Shown piece after piece: positions 20,505 to 30,221 of a DNA stretch of 64,000 nucleotides. A program made the position numbers and the translations under genes. The stretch comes from Enterobacter sp. BIGb0383. GTDB taxonomy: Bacteria; Pseudomonadota; Gammaproteobacteria; Enterobacterales; Enterobacteriaceae. The stretch is from assembly GCF_003751845.1 (NCBI RefSeq), contig NZ_RJKQ01000004.1, forward strand, positions 381,359 through 445,358, in the 5' to 3' direction. How positions within the stretch are numbered: position 1 is the stretch's first letter; each line of letters begins with the position of its first letter. The notes beneath the pieces were generated by a model. That model did not search any database and was not told the origin of the DNA. It saw nothing but the letters and a program-made list of their open reading frames with translations.

Positions 20505-21648
20505 GGTTCCGGTGGTTCAGGTTCTGCAATCGCTGGCTGAGATAGGCGGGCAGAGCCTGGTGGTCGCGCCCGGCGTCAAGGGCACGCTCTCGCTGCAGCT
20601 GCATGAGGTGCCTCTGTCGCAGGCGCTGCAGGCCGTGGCGAGCAGCGCCGGGCTGGTTTTACGCCAGCAGGGCACCATTTTATACGTCGATTCGCAGGCG
20701 CGGCGACAGGAGAGACAGACGCAGCTGGCGGCGGAGCAGGCGCGAAAGCAACAGAATCTGCCGCTGATCGACGATAGCATTACGGTCCGCTATGCGGACG
20801 CGAGCGAGCTGGCGAAAGCCGGAGATAAACTGCTCAGCGCACGGGGCACCTTGACGGTGGATACGCGTATGAACCGTCTTCTGCTTCGTGACGATAAAGC
20901 TACGGTGCAGGCTTTTCTGGCCTGGGTCGCCCGGATGGACTTACCGGTAGGGCAGGTGGAGCTGGCGGCGCATATCGTGACGATCAACGCAGAGAGCCTG
21001 AAGGCGCTGGGTGTGAAGTGGCAGCTGGCGGAGGGCAGCGCCGGGGTCGGAAATGTCTCCTCTCTTCTGGCCGATGTGTCAGCCAGCGCGGCCACGTCAC
21101 GGCTGGGTTTTAATATCGGCCGTATTAACGGACGCCTGCTGGCACTGGAGCTGTCGGCGCTGGAGCAAAAACAGCAGCTGGAGATTATCGCCAGCCCACG
21201 GCTGCTGACGGCGCATAGGCAGCCTGCCAGCATCAAGCAGGGCAGCGAGATACCCTATCAGGTGTCCAGCGGTGAAAAAGGTGTCACCTCCGTTGAGTTT
21301 AAAGAGGCGGTCCTGGGGATGGAAGTGACGCCGACCGTGCTGCAACAGGATCGCATTCGCCTGAAATTGCGCATCAGCCAGAATATGCCCGGACAGGTGC
21401 TGAAGCAGGGCGAGGGAGAAACGCTGACCATCGACAAGCAGGAGATTGAAACCGTTGTCGAAGTGAAGAGCGGTGAAACCCTGGCGCTGGGGGGCATTTT
21501 TCAACGCAGGAACCGCACCACTGACGACCGCGTTCCGTTACTCGGGGATATCCCCCTGCTGGGCCGCCTGTTTCGCCATGCAGGCCAAGATCGTCAGCGC
21601 CGCGAACTGGTCGTGTTTATCACGCCGCGTTTAGTGACGGAACGTTAA
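20413..21648 (+). CDS. hofQ: HofQ, outer-membrane secretin-like protein
   Basis: 411 residues (412 in E. coli). An N-terminal signal peptide (about 1-20) is followed by a secretin N domain (VDEVPVVQVLQSLAEIGG), a KH-like N domain and a C-terminal secretin beta domain with the conserved VEVKSGETLALGGIF and PLLGDIPLLGRLF segments. It would form the outer-membrane channel of the Hof apparatus, by analogy with PilQ. Last gene of hofMNOPQ, 296 bp before aroK. Confidence 0.93.
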   Translation: MKSGIAMLLIALLPLPGTAIQSPPVSMTVDEVPVVQVLQSLAEIGGQSLVVAPGVKGTLSLQLHEVPLSQALQAVASSAGLVLRQQGTILYVDSQARRQERQTQLAAEQARKQQNLPLIDDSITVRYADASELAKAGDKLLSARGTLTVDTRMNRLLLRDDKATVQAFLAWVARMDLPVGQVELAAHIVTINAESLKALGVKWQLAEGSAGVGNVSSLLADVSASAATSRLGFNIGRINGRLLALELSALEQKQQLEIIASPRLLTAHRQPASIKQGSEIPYQVSSGEKGVTSVEFKEAVLGMEVTPTVLQQDRIRLKLRISQNMPGQVLKQGEGETLTIDKQEIETVVEVKSGETLALGGIFQRRNRTTDDRVPLLGDIPLLGRLFRHAGQDRQRRELVVFITPRLVTER

Positions 21649-21944
21649 ATTCACCACTTGCACTTATGTTTTTCTTCCTGACTCGCTTCAGGTGTTTGAC
21701 GTGAGAGAGGATTTAGCTTACAAGGGGAACCGATTTGAGAGTCGGCAAGACAGGTTGTACCTTGCTAACACGCGTCCCCCGCGTCCGGTGATTTATTCTG
21801 TTGCCAAACCCGCCGGAGTATTGAGATAATTTTTCGTCTGACTCTCGCACTATCGCATATGAGGTTTCAGTTCATGTCCTGCTACGCCGGGTATACGCGG
21901 AGCGGATTTATTATTAACGAATAGTCTTAGTAGTACCAAAAAAC
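21649..21944 (+). promoter_or_regulatory. aroK leader region with a candidate promoter
   Basis: A 296-base gene-free stretch before aroK. TTGACG at 21696-21701 and TACAAG at 21719-21724, 17 bp apart, form a plausible sigma-70 promoter, leaving a leader of roughly 210 bases. There is no obvious terminator after hofQ. The promoter is inferred from hexamers only. Confidence 0.35.
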
Positions 21945-22466
21945 ATGGCAGAGAAACGCAATATCTTTCTGGTTGGGCCTATGGGTGCCGGCAAAAGCAC
22001 TATTGGGCGTCAGTTAGCTCAACAACTCAACATGGAATTTTACGATTCCGACCACGAGATTGAGAAACGTACCGGAGCTGATGTGGGCTGGGTCTTCGAC
22101 GTTGAAGGCGAAGACGGTTTCCGCGATCGTGAAGAAAAAGTCATCAATGAATTGACGGAAAAACAGGGCATTGTGCTGGCAACTGGCGGCGGTTCTGTAA
22201 AATCACGAGAAACCCGTAACCGCCTGTCCGCACGCGGCGTCGTGGTGTACCTGGAAACGACCATCGAAAAACAGCTGGCTCGTACCCAGCGTGATAAAAA
22301 ACGTCCTCTGCTGCAGGTAGAGACGCCACCGCGTGAAGTCCTGGAAGCGCTGGCTGACGAACGTAATCCTCTGTATGAAGAGATTGCGGATGTCACGATT
22401 CGTACCGACGATCAGAGCGCAAAAGTGGTCGCAAACCAGATTATTCATATGCTGGAAAGCAACTAA
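21945..22466 (+). CDS. aroK: Shikimate kinase I
   Basis: 173 residues, the E. coli length. It phosphorylates shikimate with ATP in the common aromatic pathway. The Walker A loop GPMGAGKS is at 11-18; the shikimate-binding acidic motif ([12 protein letters not shown]) and the LATGGG segment follow. It heads the long aroK-aroB-damX-dam-rpe-gph-trpS array, 57 bp ahead of aroB, an order shared with E. coli. Confidence 0.98.
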   Translation: MAEKRNIFLVGPMGAGKSTIGRQLAQQLNMEFYDSDHEIEKRTGADVGWVFDVEGEDGFRDREEKVINELTEKQGIVLATGGGSVKSRETRNRLSARGVVVYLETTIEKQLARTQRDKKRPLLQVETPPREVLEALADERNPLYEEIADVTIRTDDQSAKVVANQIIHMLESN

Positions 22467-22523
22467 TTCTGGCTTAATACAACAACGCCAGCGGGTTATA
22501 GCAACTGAGGTAGAGGTCGCGTT

Positions 22524-23612
22524 ATGGAGAGACTTACGGTCACTCTCGGGGAACGGAGTTACCCGATTATCATCGCGGCTGGTTTGTTTAACGATCCAGC
22601 TTCCTTCTTGCCACTTACAGCAGGCGACCAGGTTATGCTGGTCACCAACGAAACGCTGGCGCCGTTGTATCTGGACAAGGTCCGAACGGTTCTGGAGCAG
22701 TCGGGCGTCAAGGTTGACAGCGTTATTCTGCCCGACGGCGAGAAGTACAAAAGCCTGGCGGTGATGGATACGGTCTTCACTGCTCTGCTGCAGAAACCGC
22801 ATGGTCGCGACACCACGCTGATTGCTCTCGGCGGCGGTGTCATTGGCGATCTTACCGGTTTTGCCGCCGCCAGCTATCAGCGTGGCGTGCGCTTTATTCA
22901 GGTTCCTACCACGCTGCTCTCGCAGGTGGACTCTTCCGTTGGCGGCAAGACCGCAGTCAATCATCCTCTCGGCAAAAACATGATCGGTGCCTTCTGGCAG
23001 CCCGTATCCGTGGTTGTCGATCTGGACTGTCTGCAATCCTTGCCCGCCCGCGAGCTGGCTTCTGGCCTGGCCGAAGTCATTAAATACGGCATCATTCTGG
23101 ACGCGGATTTCTTCGCGTGGCTGGAAGAGCATATGGATGCTCTGCTGGCGCTGGATGAAAAAACCATGGCGTACTGCATTCGTCGCTGCTGCGAACTGAA
23201 AGCCGACGTCGTGGCCGCCGATGAGCGAGAAACCGGCTTACGTGCTTTACTGAATCTGGGGCATACGTTCGGCCATGCTATTGAAGCCGAAATGGGTTAC
23301 GGCAACTGGCTGCATGGTGAAGCAGTTGCTGCCGGGATGGTGATGGCGGCGCGTACGTCTGAACGCCTGGGGCAATTTACCGCCGCAGAGACACAGCGCA
23401 TTATCACCCTGCTACAGCGCGCCGGTTTGCCGGTGAGCGGGCCGCAGGAGATGTCCGCGCAGGCATATCTACCCCATATGATGCGCGACAAAAAAGTTCT
23501 GGCGGGTCAGCTGCGTCTGGTGCTGCCGCTGGGGATAGGGAAAAGCGAAGTACGCGGCGGTGTGTCGCACGAAGTGGTTCTCGGCGCTATTGCGGATTGT
23601 CAGCAGGCGTAA
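22524..23612 (+). CDS. aroB: 3-dehydroquinate synthase
   Basis: 362 residues, as in E. coli. This NAD- and zinc-dependent enzyme converts DAHP to 3-dehydroquinate. The NAD site appears as [11 protein letters not shown]; substrate and zinc residues lie in [23 protein letters not shown] and the histidines of GHTFGHAIE and LHGEAV. It follows aroK, so two early shikimate steps are co-transcribed. Confidence 0.98.
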   Translation: MERLTVTLGERSYPIIIAAGLFNDPASFLPLTAGDQVMLVTNETLAPLYLDKVRTVLEQSGVKVDSVILPDGEKYKSLAVMDTVFTALLQKPHGRDTTLIALGGGVIGDLTGFAAASYQRGVRFIQVPTTLLSQVDSSVGGKTAVNHPLGKNMIGAFWQPVSVVVDLDCLQSLPARELASGLAEVIKYGIILDADFFAWLEEHMDALLALDEKTMAYCIRRCCELKADVVAADERETGLRALLNLGHTFGHAIEAEMGYGNWLHGEAVAAGMVMAARTSERLGQFTAAETQRIITLLQRAGLPVSGPQEMSAQAYLPHMMRDKKVLAGQLRLVLPLGIGKSEVRGGVSHEVVLGAIADCQQA

Positions 23613-23703
23613 TTAAAAAAAGGTCTGGCTACGCTTAGGCGTAGTGTTTTAACTGCGGCGCTGTGCAATGGCTGTTGGCACAAGCCTTTTAGTGGGGTGT
23701 TAA

Positions 23704-24972
23704 ATGGATGAATTCAAACCAGAAGACGATCTGAAACCCGATCCCAGCGATCGTCGTACTGGTCGTTCTCGGCAGGTTTCCGATCGCGATAATGAACCGC
23801 AGATCAACTTTGATGATGTTGATCTGGATACCGATGAACGTCGTCCACCACGTGGTCGCAAGCCGCGTGAAGATGAGTATGATGACGCGGATGACGATTA
23901 CGCTGACGAAGATGAGGACGAGCAGACCGATCGCCGTCCGGCTAAGCGTAAAAAGGCGCTGGCCGGTAAGTCGGCATCCCGCCAGTATGTCATGATGGCC
24001 GTCGGGATTCTGGTGCTGTTATTGCTGATCGCCGGTATTGGCTCGGCCCTTAAGTCGCCGGTAACCGCCAACAACAGCGAGAGTTCCTCAGAGAAGAGTA
24101 TCGATCTTTCGGGCAACGATGGCGCAGGTCAGACTGCACCGGCAGATCAGAACAATGGCGCACAGGCCACGCCTGCTGCCGCGTCCACCGAATCTAACGC
24201 AGGGGCTCAGCCTTCACAGGATGTTTCTCTGCCGCCAATCGCCTCTACTCCGACCCAGGGTCAGACGGCCGCCGCGCCGGAAGGCCAGCAGCGTGTCGAA
24301 GTGCAGGGCGATCTGAACAGCGCGCTGTCTCAGCAGCAGGGCCAGCTGGATAACGTTGTCGCGAACTCGACGCTGCCGACTGAACCTGCAACGGTCGCGC
24401 CGCTGCGTAACGGTGCCACTCCGCGCCAGGCCGCCGCGACGGGGAATGAATCTCAGCCGCGCCAGCCGGCAACCACGGCGAACCAGGGGCGTCAGCACGT
24501 GGTGATTGAGGCGAAGCCGCAGTCCACGGCGAAAGCGCCGGTGACCGAAGCCAAACCTGCCGCAGCGCAGCCGAAACGTGTAGAGTCTTCGACCCCGCGC
24601 GCGCCGGTCACCGCGCCGACTGCGGCACAGCCGAAGGCGACGGCCAGCACGGCCACGCCGCCAGCCAGCACCAGTCGCGCAGCAGCCGGTGACGTGAATG
24701 CGCTGAAATCAGCGCCGGGTAGTCACTACACGCTGCAGCTGAGCAGTTCGTCCAACTACAACAATCTGAATAGCTGGGCGAAGAAAGCCAATCTGAAGAA
24801 TTACGTCGTCTATCAGACGACCCGCAACGGCCAGCCGTGGTATGTACTGGTGAGCGGCGTGTATGCATCGAAAGACGACGCGAAGCGTGCCGTCTCCGCG
24901 TTGCCTGCCGACGTTCAGGCCAAAAACCCATGGACCAAGCCGATGCGTCAGGTCCAGGCCGAACTGAAGTAA
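23704..24972 (+). CDS. damX: DamX, SPOR-domain cell division protein
   Basis: 422 residues (428 in E. coli). The N-terminal 90 residues are cytoplasmic and rich in Asp, Arg and Glu; a single membrane helix spans about 95-116; a long low-complexity linker rich in Ala, Pro, Gln and Thr (about 120-335) leads to a C-terminal SPOR domain (about 340-420) that binds denuded septal glycan. The protein localises to the division ring. It lies between aroB and dam as in E. coli. Confidence 0.94.
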   Translation: MDEFKPEDDLKPDPSDRRTGRSRQVSDRDNEPQINFDDVDLDTDERRPPRGRKPREDEYDDADDDYADEDEDEQTDRRPAKRKKALAGKSASRQYVMMAVGILVLLLLIAGIGSALKSPVTANNSESSSEKSIDLSGNDGAGQTAPADQNNGAQATPAAASTESNAGAQPSQDVSLPPIASTPTQGQTAAAPEGQQRVEVQGDLNSALSQQQGQLDNVVANSTLPTEPATVAPLRNGATPRQAAATGNESQPRQPATTANQGRQHVVIEAKPQSTAKAPVTEAKPAAAQPKRVESSTPRAPVTAPTAAQPKATASTATPPASTSRAAAGDVNALKSAPGSHYTLQLSSSSNYNNLNSWAKKANLKNYVVYQTTRNGQPWYVLVSGVYASKDDAKRAVSALPADVQAKNPWTKPMRQVQAELK

Positions 24973-25051
24973 TGGTCGGACAGAGTGATAAAGCGCAGTA
25001 TGCTGTCGGAGCTTTCTCCACAGCCGGAGAAGGTGTAACTAAGCAGTCAGC

Positions 25052-25879
25052 ATGAAAAAAAATCGCGCTTTTCTGAAATGGGCAGGGGGGAAATACCCCC
25101 TGCTTGACGATATAAAACGACATTTGCCGCAGGGCGATTGTTTAATTGAGCCGTTCGTTGGCGCGGGGTCGGTATTTCTTAATACCGACTTTTCTCGTTA
25201 TGTGCTTGCTGATATCAACAGCGATCTGATCGATCTCTACAACATCGTTAAAACGCAGCCGGATGCCTATGTTGCCGCTGCGCGGGAGCTATTTACCCCG
25301 GAGACGAACAACGCAGAGGTCTACTACCAGCTGCGTAAAGAGTTCAACCAGACCCGGGAAGCCTTTCGCCGTGCGACGCTGTTTTTGTATCTGAATCGCC
25401 ATGGCTACAACGGCCTGTGCCGGTACAATCTTCGCGGTGAGTTTAACGTGCCTTTTGGCCGCTATAAGCGTCCCTACTTCCCGGAAGCCGAGCTGTATCA
25501 CTTTGCAGAGAAAGCGCAGAATGCCTCTTTCTTCTGTGAGTCCTACAGCGACAGTATGGCGCGTGCCGATGAGCGTTCGGTGGTGTACTGCGATCCGCCG
25601 TATGCCCCGCTGTCGGCGACCGCAAACTTTACGGCGTATCACACCAACAGCTTTAGCCTCGACCAGCAGGCCGAACTGGCTGCCCTTGCAGAAGGCCTGT
25701 CCAGGCGACAGATCCCGGTGCTGATTTCCAATCACGATACCGCCCTGACGCGTGTCTGGTACAAGCCGGCAAAGCTGAATGTGGTGAAGGTCAGACGTAG
25801 CATCAGTAGCAATGGCGGTACGCGTAAAAAGGTGGATGAACTGCTGGCGCTCTTTAAGCCAGCGCCCACCGGCAAATAA
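25052..25879 (+). CDS. dam: DNA adenine methyltransferase Dam
   Basis: 275 residues (278 in E. coli). It methylates adenine in GATC and so guides mismatch repair, SeqA-controlled initiation and several promoters. The SAM-binding motif [12 protein letters not shown] is near the N-terminus and [12 protein letters not shown] follows; the catalytic DPPY motif lies near 180 in [12 protein letters not shown]. The target recognition domain sits between them. It is 79 bp after damX and 17 bp ahead of rpe. Confidence 0.98.
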   Translation: MKKNRAFLKWAGGKYPLLDDIKRHLPQGDCLIEPFVGAGSVFLNTDFSRYVLADINSDLIDLYNIVKTQPDAYVAAARELFTPETNNAEVYYQLRKEFNQTREAFRRATLFLYLNRHGYNGLCRYNLRGEFNVPFGRYKRPYFPEAELYHFAEKAQNASFFCESYSDSMARADERSVVYCDPPYAPLSATANFTAYHTNSFSLDQQAELAALAEGLSRRQIPVLISNHDTALTRVWYKPAKLNVVKVRRSISSNGGTRKKVDELLALFKPAPTGK

Positions 25880-25896
25880 TTTTCAAGGAGATGCGG

Positions 25897-26574
25897 ATGA
25901 AACAGTATTTGATTGCCCCTTCAATTCTGTCAGCTGATTTTGCCCGCCTGGGTGAGGATACGGCAAAAGCGCTGGCCGCAGGTGCGGACGTGGTGCACTT
26001 CGATGTGATGGATAATCACTACGTGCCGAATCTGACCATCGGGCCAATGGTGCTTAAATCGCTGCGCGACTACGGTATTACCGCGCCCATTGATGTGCAT
26101 CTGATGGTCAAACCGGTCGACAGGCTGGTGCCCGACTTCGCCGCCGCCGGTGCCAGCATCATTACTTTCCATCCGGAAGCCTCCGAACACGTTGACCGTA
26201 CCCTGCAGCTGATTAAAGAGCACGGCTGTAAAGCCGGGCTGGTTTTCAATCCGGCGACGTCGCTGAGCTACCTCGACTATGTCATGGATAAACTGGATGT
26301 GATCCTGCTGATGTCCGTTAACCCGGGCTTTGGCGGACAGTCCTTTATTCCGCACACGCTGGATAAACTGCGTGAAGTGCGCCAGCGCATTGACGCTTCA
26401 GGCTTTGATATCCGCCTGGAAGTGGACGGCGGCGTTAAGGCCAGCAATATCGGCGAGATTGCCGCCGCGGGTGCCGACATGTTCGTTGCCGGTTCGGCTA
26501 TTTTCGGCCAGCCGGATTACAAAGCGGTCATTGATGAGATGCGTCAGGAGCTGGCGAAGGTAAGTCATGGATAA
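25897..26574 (+). CDS. rpe: Ribulose-phosphate 3-epimerase
   Basis: 225 residues, the E. coli length. It interconverts ribulose 5-phosphate and xylulose 5-phosphate in the pentose phosphate pathway. The TIM-barrel metal ligands sit in [18 protein letters not shown] and EVDGGV. The ATG at 25897 is chosen because it follows AAGGAG by 6 bases; the ATG six bases upstream would put the ribosome site too close. It overlaps gph by 8 bp. Confidence 0.97.
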   Translation: MKQYLIAPSILSADFARLGEDTAKALAAGADVVHFDVMDNHYVPNLTIGPMVLKSLRDYGITAPIDVHLMVKPVDRLVPDFAAAGASIITFHPEASEHVDRTLQLIKEHGCKAGLVFNPATSLSYLDYVMDKLDVILLMSVNPGFGGQSFIPHTLDKLREVRQRIDASGFDIRLEVDGGVKASNIGEIAAAGADMFVAGSAIFGQPDYKAVIDEMRQELAKVSHG

Positions 26575-27328
26575 ATTACAGACGATTCGCGGCGTTGCCT
26601 TCGATCTCGACGGTACGCTGGTGGACAGCGCCCCGGGGTTAACCGCCGCCGTGGATATGGCGCTCTACGCGCTGGAACTGCCGCAGGCGGGCGAAGAGCG
26701 GGTGATTACCTGGATTGGCAACGGTGCAGATGTTCTGATGGAACGTGCCCTGACCTGGTCTCGCCAGGAGCGAGCCAGCCAGCGTATGGCGCAGGGTAAG
26801 CCTGGCGTTGACCATGCGGATATTCCGCAGGAAGAGCAGGTGCGCATGCTGCGTAAGCTGTTCGACCGTTACTACCAGGATACCGTGGAAGAGGGCAGTT
26901 TCCTGTTCCCTGACGTCGCGACCACCCTGGCCGCGCTGCATGCGAAGGGGCTGCCGCTGGCGCTGGTGACCAATAAGCCGACGCCCTTTGTCGCACCGCT
27001 GCTGGAAGCCCTCGATATCGCACGCTACTTCGGCGTGGTGATTGGCGGCGACGACGTGAAGAACAAGAAACCGCATCCGGAACCGCTGCTGCTGGTGGCG
27101 GAGCGGCTGGACCTTGCCCCGGCAGAATTGCTCTTCGTGGGCGATTCGCGCAATGATATTCAGGCAGCCCAGGCCGCAGGCTGCTGTTCCGTCGGGTTAA
27201 CCTACGGCTATAACTACGGCGAAGCGATTGAACTCAGCAAACCGGACTACGTGTTTGCGCGTTTTAACGATCTGTTGCCCGCTCTCGGGCTACCGCACAG
27301 TGAAAATCAGGAATCGAACAATGACTAA
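26567..27328 (+). CDS. gph: Phosphoglycolate phosphatase
   Basis: 253 residues (252 in E. coli). A HAD hydrolase that removes 2-phosphoglycolate, partly formed during DNA repair. Motif I is DLDGT at 13-17 (Asp13 nucleophile, Asp15 acid/base), motif II the Thr in LVTNKPTPF, motif III the Lys in NKKPHPEP and motif IV the Asp of FVGDSRNDI. It overlaps both rpe (8 bp) and trpS (8 bp), so the three are translationally linked. Confidence 0.96.
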   Translation: MDKLQTIRGVAFDLDGTLVDSAPGLTAAVDMALYALELPQAGEERVITWIGNGADVLMERALTWSRQERASQRMAQGKPGVDHADIPQEEQVRMLRKLFDRYYQDTVEEGSFLFPDVATTLAALHAKGLPLALVTNKPTPFVAPLLEALDIARYFGVVIGGDDVKNKKPHPEPLLLVAERLDLAPAELLFVGDSRNDIQAAQAAGCCSVGLTYGYNYGEAIELSKPDYVFARFNDLLPALGLPHSENQESNND

Positions 27329-28325
27329 GCCCATCGTATTCAGTGGCGCACAGCCCTCAGGTGAATTGACCATCGGTAACTACATGGGTGCGCTGCGTCA
27401 GTGGGTCAACATGCAGGACGACTACCACTGCATCTACTGTATCGTTGACCAACATGCCATTACCGTTCGTCAGGACCCGGCCAGCCTGCGTAAAGCCACG
27501 CTGGACACGCTGGCGCTCTATCTGGCCTGCGGTATCGATCCGCAAAAAAGCACGATTTTCGTTCAGTCCCACGTCCCGGAGCATGCGCAGCTCGGCTGGG
27601 CGCTGAACTGCTACACCTATTTCGGCGAGCTGAGCCGCATGACGCAGTTTAAAGACAAGTCAGCGCGCTATGAAGAAAACATCAACGCCGGTCTGTTCGA
27701 CTACCCGGTGCTGATGGCGGCAGACATTCTGCTGTACCAGACCACTCAGGTCCCGGTGGGCGAGGATCAGAAACAGCACCTTGAGCTGAGCCGCGACGTG
27801 GCGAGCCGCTTCAATGCCCTCTACGGCGAGATCTTCAAAGTGCCCGAGCCGTTTATTCCGAAGTCCGGCGCCCGCGTCATGTCGCTGCTGGAACCGACGA
27901 AGAAAATGTCCAAGTCTGACGATAACCGCAATAACGTGATCGGCCTGCTGGAAGATCCGAAGTCGGTGGTGAAGAAAATTAAGCGTGCGGTCACCGACTC
28001 CGAAGAGCCGCCGGTCGTGCGTTACGACGTGAAGAACAAAGCGGGCGTCTCTAACCTGCTGGATATTCTCTCCGCCGTAACCGGGCAGAGCATTCCCGAG
28101 CTGGAGCAGCACTTCGAAGGTAAAATGTATGGTCACCTGAAAGGGGAAGTGGCCGATGCCGTTTCCGGGATGCTGACCGAGCTGCAGGAGCGCTATCACC
28201 GCTATCGCAATGATGAAGAGTTCCTGCGTCAGGTGATGAAAGACGGGGCGGAAAAAGCCCGTGCTCGCGCGTCTGAGACGCTGAAAAAAGTCTACGAAGC
28301 GATTGGGTTTGTTGCCCACCCGTAA
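27321..28325 (+). CDS. trpS: Tryptophanyl-tRNA synthetase
   Basis: 334 residues, the E. coli length. A class I synthetase charging tRNA-Trp. The HIGH-type signature is TIGN in [12 protein letters not shown] and the second signature is KMSKS in [12 protein letters not shown]. The start at 27321 lies within the last codons of gph (8-bp overlap); the open frame upstream is gph in another phase. It ends the aroK-trpS array at a strong terminator and converges with cysG. Confidence 0.98.
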   Translation: MTKPIVFSGAQPSGELTIGNYMGALRQWVNMQDDYHCIYCIVDQHAITVRQDPASLRKATLDTLALYLACGIDPQKSTIFVQSHVPEHAQLGWALNCYTYFGELSRMTQFKDKSARYEENINAGLFDYPVLMAADILLYQTTQVPVGEDQKQHLELSRDVASRFNALYGEIFKVPEPFIPKSGARVMSLLEPTKKMSKSDDNRNNVIGLLEDPKSVVKKIKRAVTDSEEPPVVRYDVKNKAGVSNLLDILSAVTGQSIPELEQHFEGKMYGHLKGEVADAVSGMLTELQERYHRYRNDEEFLRQVMKDGAEKARARASETLKKVYEAIGFVAHP

Positions 28326-28337
28326 GTCGTCAGACCC

Positions 28338-28372
28338 ATAAAAAAGGGCAGGATTATCCTGCCCTTTTGCCT
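28338..28372. terminator. Bidirectional terminator between trpS and cysG
   Basis: AAAAGGGCAGG-ATTAT-CCTGCCCTTTT, an 11-bp stem with A- and T-runs on opposite sides. It serves both convergent genes, whose stops lie within about 50 bp of each other. Confidence 0.9.
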
Positions 28373-28373
28373 T

Positions 28374-29747
28374 TTAGTGGTTTGAGAACCAGTTAAGCTT
28401 GCTCCTCAGCCCCACCACCCGGCCAACGATAATCAGCGCCGGACTGGCGACCTGGCCTGCCAGTTCCCCCAGCTGTGACAAATTGCCGTCCACGACCCGC
28501 TGCTGCACCGAGGTGCCATTTTCGACCAGCGCCACCGGCATCTCTGCCGACATACCGAACTCAATAAGCTTCGCCTGAATAGCCGCGGCCTGATTCAGCC
28601 CCATATAGAACACCAGGGTCTGTTTCTCTGCGGCCAGGTTTTCCCAGTCCAGCTCGCCGCCGGTTTTCAGATGGCCGGTAACCAGCCGCACGCTTTGGGC
28701 ATAGTCCCGGTGGGTCAGCGGTATACCGGAATAGGCGGAGCAGCCGGAGGCGGCGGTGATCCCCGGTACGACCGAGAAGGGAATACCGCCGTCACACAGG
28801 GTTTCCAGCTCTTCGCCACCGCGGCCAAAGATAAAGGGATCGCCGCCCTTCAGACGCACCACGCGCTTACCCTGCTGTGCTTCTTTGAGCAGGATCTGGT
28901 TGATCTCCTCCTGCGGCACACAGTGATAGCCCGCACGCTTGCCGACAAAAATGCGATCCGCATCGCGACGGACCAGGTTCATGATCTCGTCGGAAACCAG
29001 CCGGTCATAGACCACCACGTCGGCCTGCTGGATTTGCTGCAGGCCCTTTAAGGTCAGCAGGCCCGCATCGCCGGGTCCTGCGCCGACCAGTACCACTTCA
29101 CCGCGATGATCGAGCGACTCACCGAGCATCCGATCGGTAATGGCGGTGACGGACTGCTCATCCTGGTTGGCAAGCGACTGGGCAAGCCGGTCGTTGATAA
29201 AGAATTTTTCCCAGAAGCGGCGACGCTCGCTGATGGTAGCAAACTGCTTTTTGACCCGCCCACGCAGCTGCCCGGCGTAGTGGGCGACTTTGCCAAGATG
29301 CTGGGGCAGAACCGACTCCAGCTTTTCCCGCAGAAGGCGGGCCAGGACCGGCGAGGTGCCGCCGGAGGAGACGGCCACCATCAGCGGAGAGCGATCGATA
29401 ATTGACGGCATAATAAAGCTGGCCTGTTTTGGCGCATCTACCACGTTACAGAAAATACGGCGGGCTTCTGCTGCCTCGCTGACATGCTGGTTTACCGCAT
29501 CGTCATCGGTCGCGGCGATAGCCAGCCAGCAAGGATCCAGCAGAGCCTCATCAAATGGGCCTTCGGCCAGGGTGAGCATCCCTGCCTGCGCCCAGACTTC
29601 GAACTGCGGAGCAAACGCGAGGGCGTTAACCGTCAGCCGGGCACCGGCTTCCATAAGCAATCGTGCTTTACGTTCAGCCACGTCGCCGCCGCCGACCAGC
29701 AGGCAGGGGCGATCGCGTAACTGACAGAAGATGGGCAAGTGATCCAC
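28374..29747 (-). CDS. cysG: Siroheme synthase CysG (trifunctional)
   Basis: 457 residues with a GTG start preceded by GAGGAAAT. The N-terminal half is the dehydrogenase/ferrochelatase (NAD site [11 protein letters not shown]; active region [20 protein letters not shown]); the C-terminal half is the SAM-dependent uroporphyrinogen III methyltransferase ([32 protein letters not shown]). Together they make siroheme, the cofactor of the NirB nitrite reductase encoded next door and of sulfite reductase. In K-12 nirC lies between nirD and cysG; here there is only a 147-bp gap with a terminator. Confidence 0.98.
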   Translation of the reverse strand: MDHLPIFCQLRDRPCLLVGGGDVAERKARLLMEAGARLTVNALAFAPQFEVWAQAGMLTLAEGPFDEALLDPCWLAIAATDDDAVNQHVSEAAEARRIFCNVVDAPKQASFIMPSIIDRSPLMVAVSSGGTSPVLARLLREKLESVLPQHLGKVAHYAGQLRGRVKKQFATISERRRFWEKFFINDRLAQSLANQDEQSVTAITDRMLGESLDHRGEVVLVGAGPGDAGLLTLKGLQQIQQADVVVYDRLVSDEIMNLVRRDADRIFVGKRAGYHCVPQEEINQILLKEAQQGKRVVRLKGGDPFIFGRGGEELETLCDGGIPFSVVPGITAASGCSAYSGIPLTHRDYAQSVRLVTGHLKTGGELDWENLAAEKQTLVFYMGLNQAAAIQAKLIEFGMSAEMPVALVENGTSVQQRVVDGNLSQLGELAGQVASPALIIVGRVVGLRSKLNWFSNH

Positions 29748-29863
29748 GACATTTCCTCATAATAAGACGTCGCCAGCTTCGGGAGGGCGTTTCGTTTTTT
29801 TGCGGTTAGCATAGCAGCAACCCGCGCACAGAAATACGGCGCCAGAAAAAGTATCGGCAGGAG

Positions 29864-29890
29864 GGAAAAAACGGGGGCAGCGCCCCCGTC
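29864..29890 (-). terminator. Terminator after nirBD
   Basis: On the minus strand ACGGGGGC-GCT-GCCCCCGT is followed by six T residues, directly after the nirD stop. It separates nirBD from cysG. Confidence 0.85.
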
Positions 29891-29894
29891 GGTA

Positions 29895-30221
29895 TCAGGC
29901 TTTCAGCTGGATGACGCCGTCTTTTACCCGGACGTCATAGTGGGCGATCGAATGGCCTTCATCTTCCATGCAGAGCCCGTCACGCAGACGGAAGCGCTGC
30001 TTTTTCAGCGGGCTGGCAACCCACAGCTCGCCCTGGTGTTCGGCGATAAGGCCGCGGGAGAGCACGCTGGCGGAGAAGAAAGGGTCGATGTTACTGATGG
30101 CGAACACCTGTTCGTCATCGCGGGGGCGAAAGACCGCGACCTGCTCACTACCCACCAGCGCACAGACGCCGGTGGCCGGGATAATGTCGCTTAGCTGACA
30201 GATACTGTGCCACTGGCTCAT
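29895..30221 (-). CDS. nirD: Nitrite reductase (NADH) small subunit
   Basis: 108 residues, as in E. coli NirD, a Rieske-like fold protein that lacks the cluster-binding Cys/His pairs; none is visible here. It partners NirB in cytoplasmic, NADH-dependent reduction of nitrite to ammonia. The start at 30221 overlaps the nirB stop (ATGA, 4 bp), which settles it against a longer open frame running back into nirB. Confidence 0.96.
   Translation of the reverse strand: MSQWHSICQLSDIIPATGVCALVGSEQVAVFRPRDDEQVFAISNIDPFFSASVLSRGLIAEHQGELWVASPLKKQRFRLRDGLCMEDEGHSIAHYDVRVKDGVIQLKA

Noticed and set aside
24060..24700. Low-complexity, Ala/Pro/Gln-rich stretch in damX
   Set aside because: This is the usual flexible periplasmic linker between the membrane helix and the SPOR domain.
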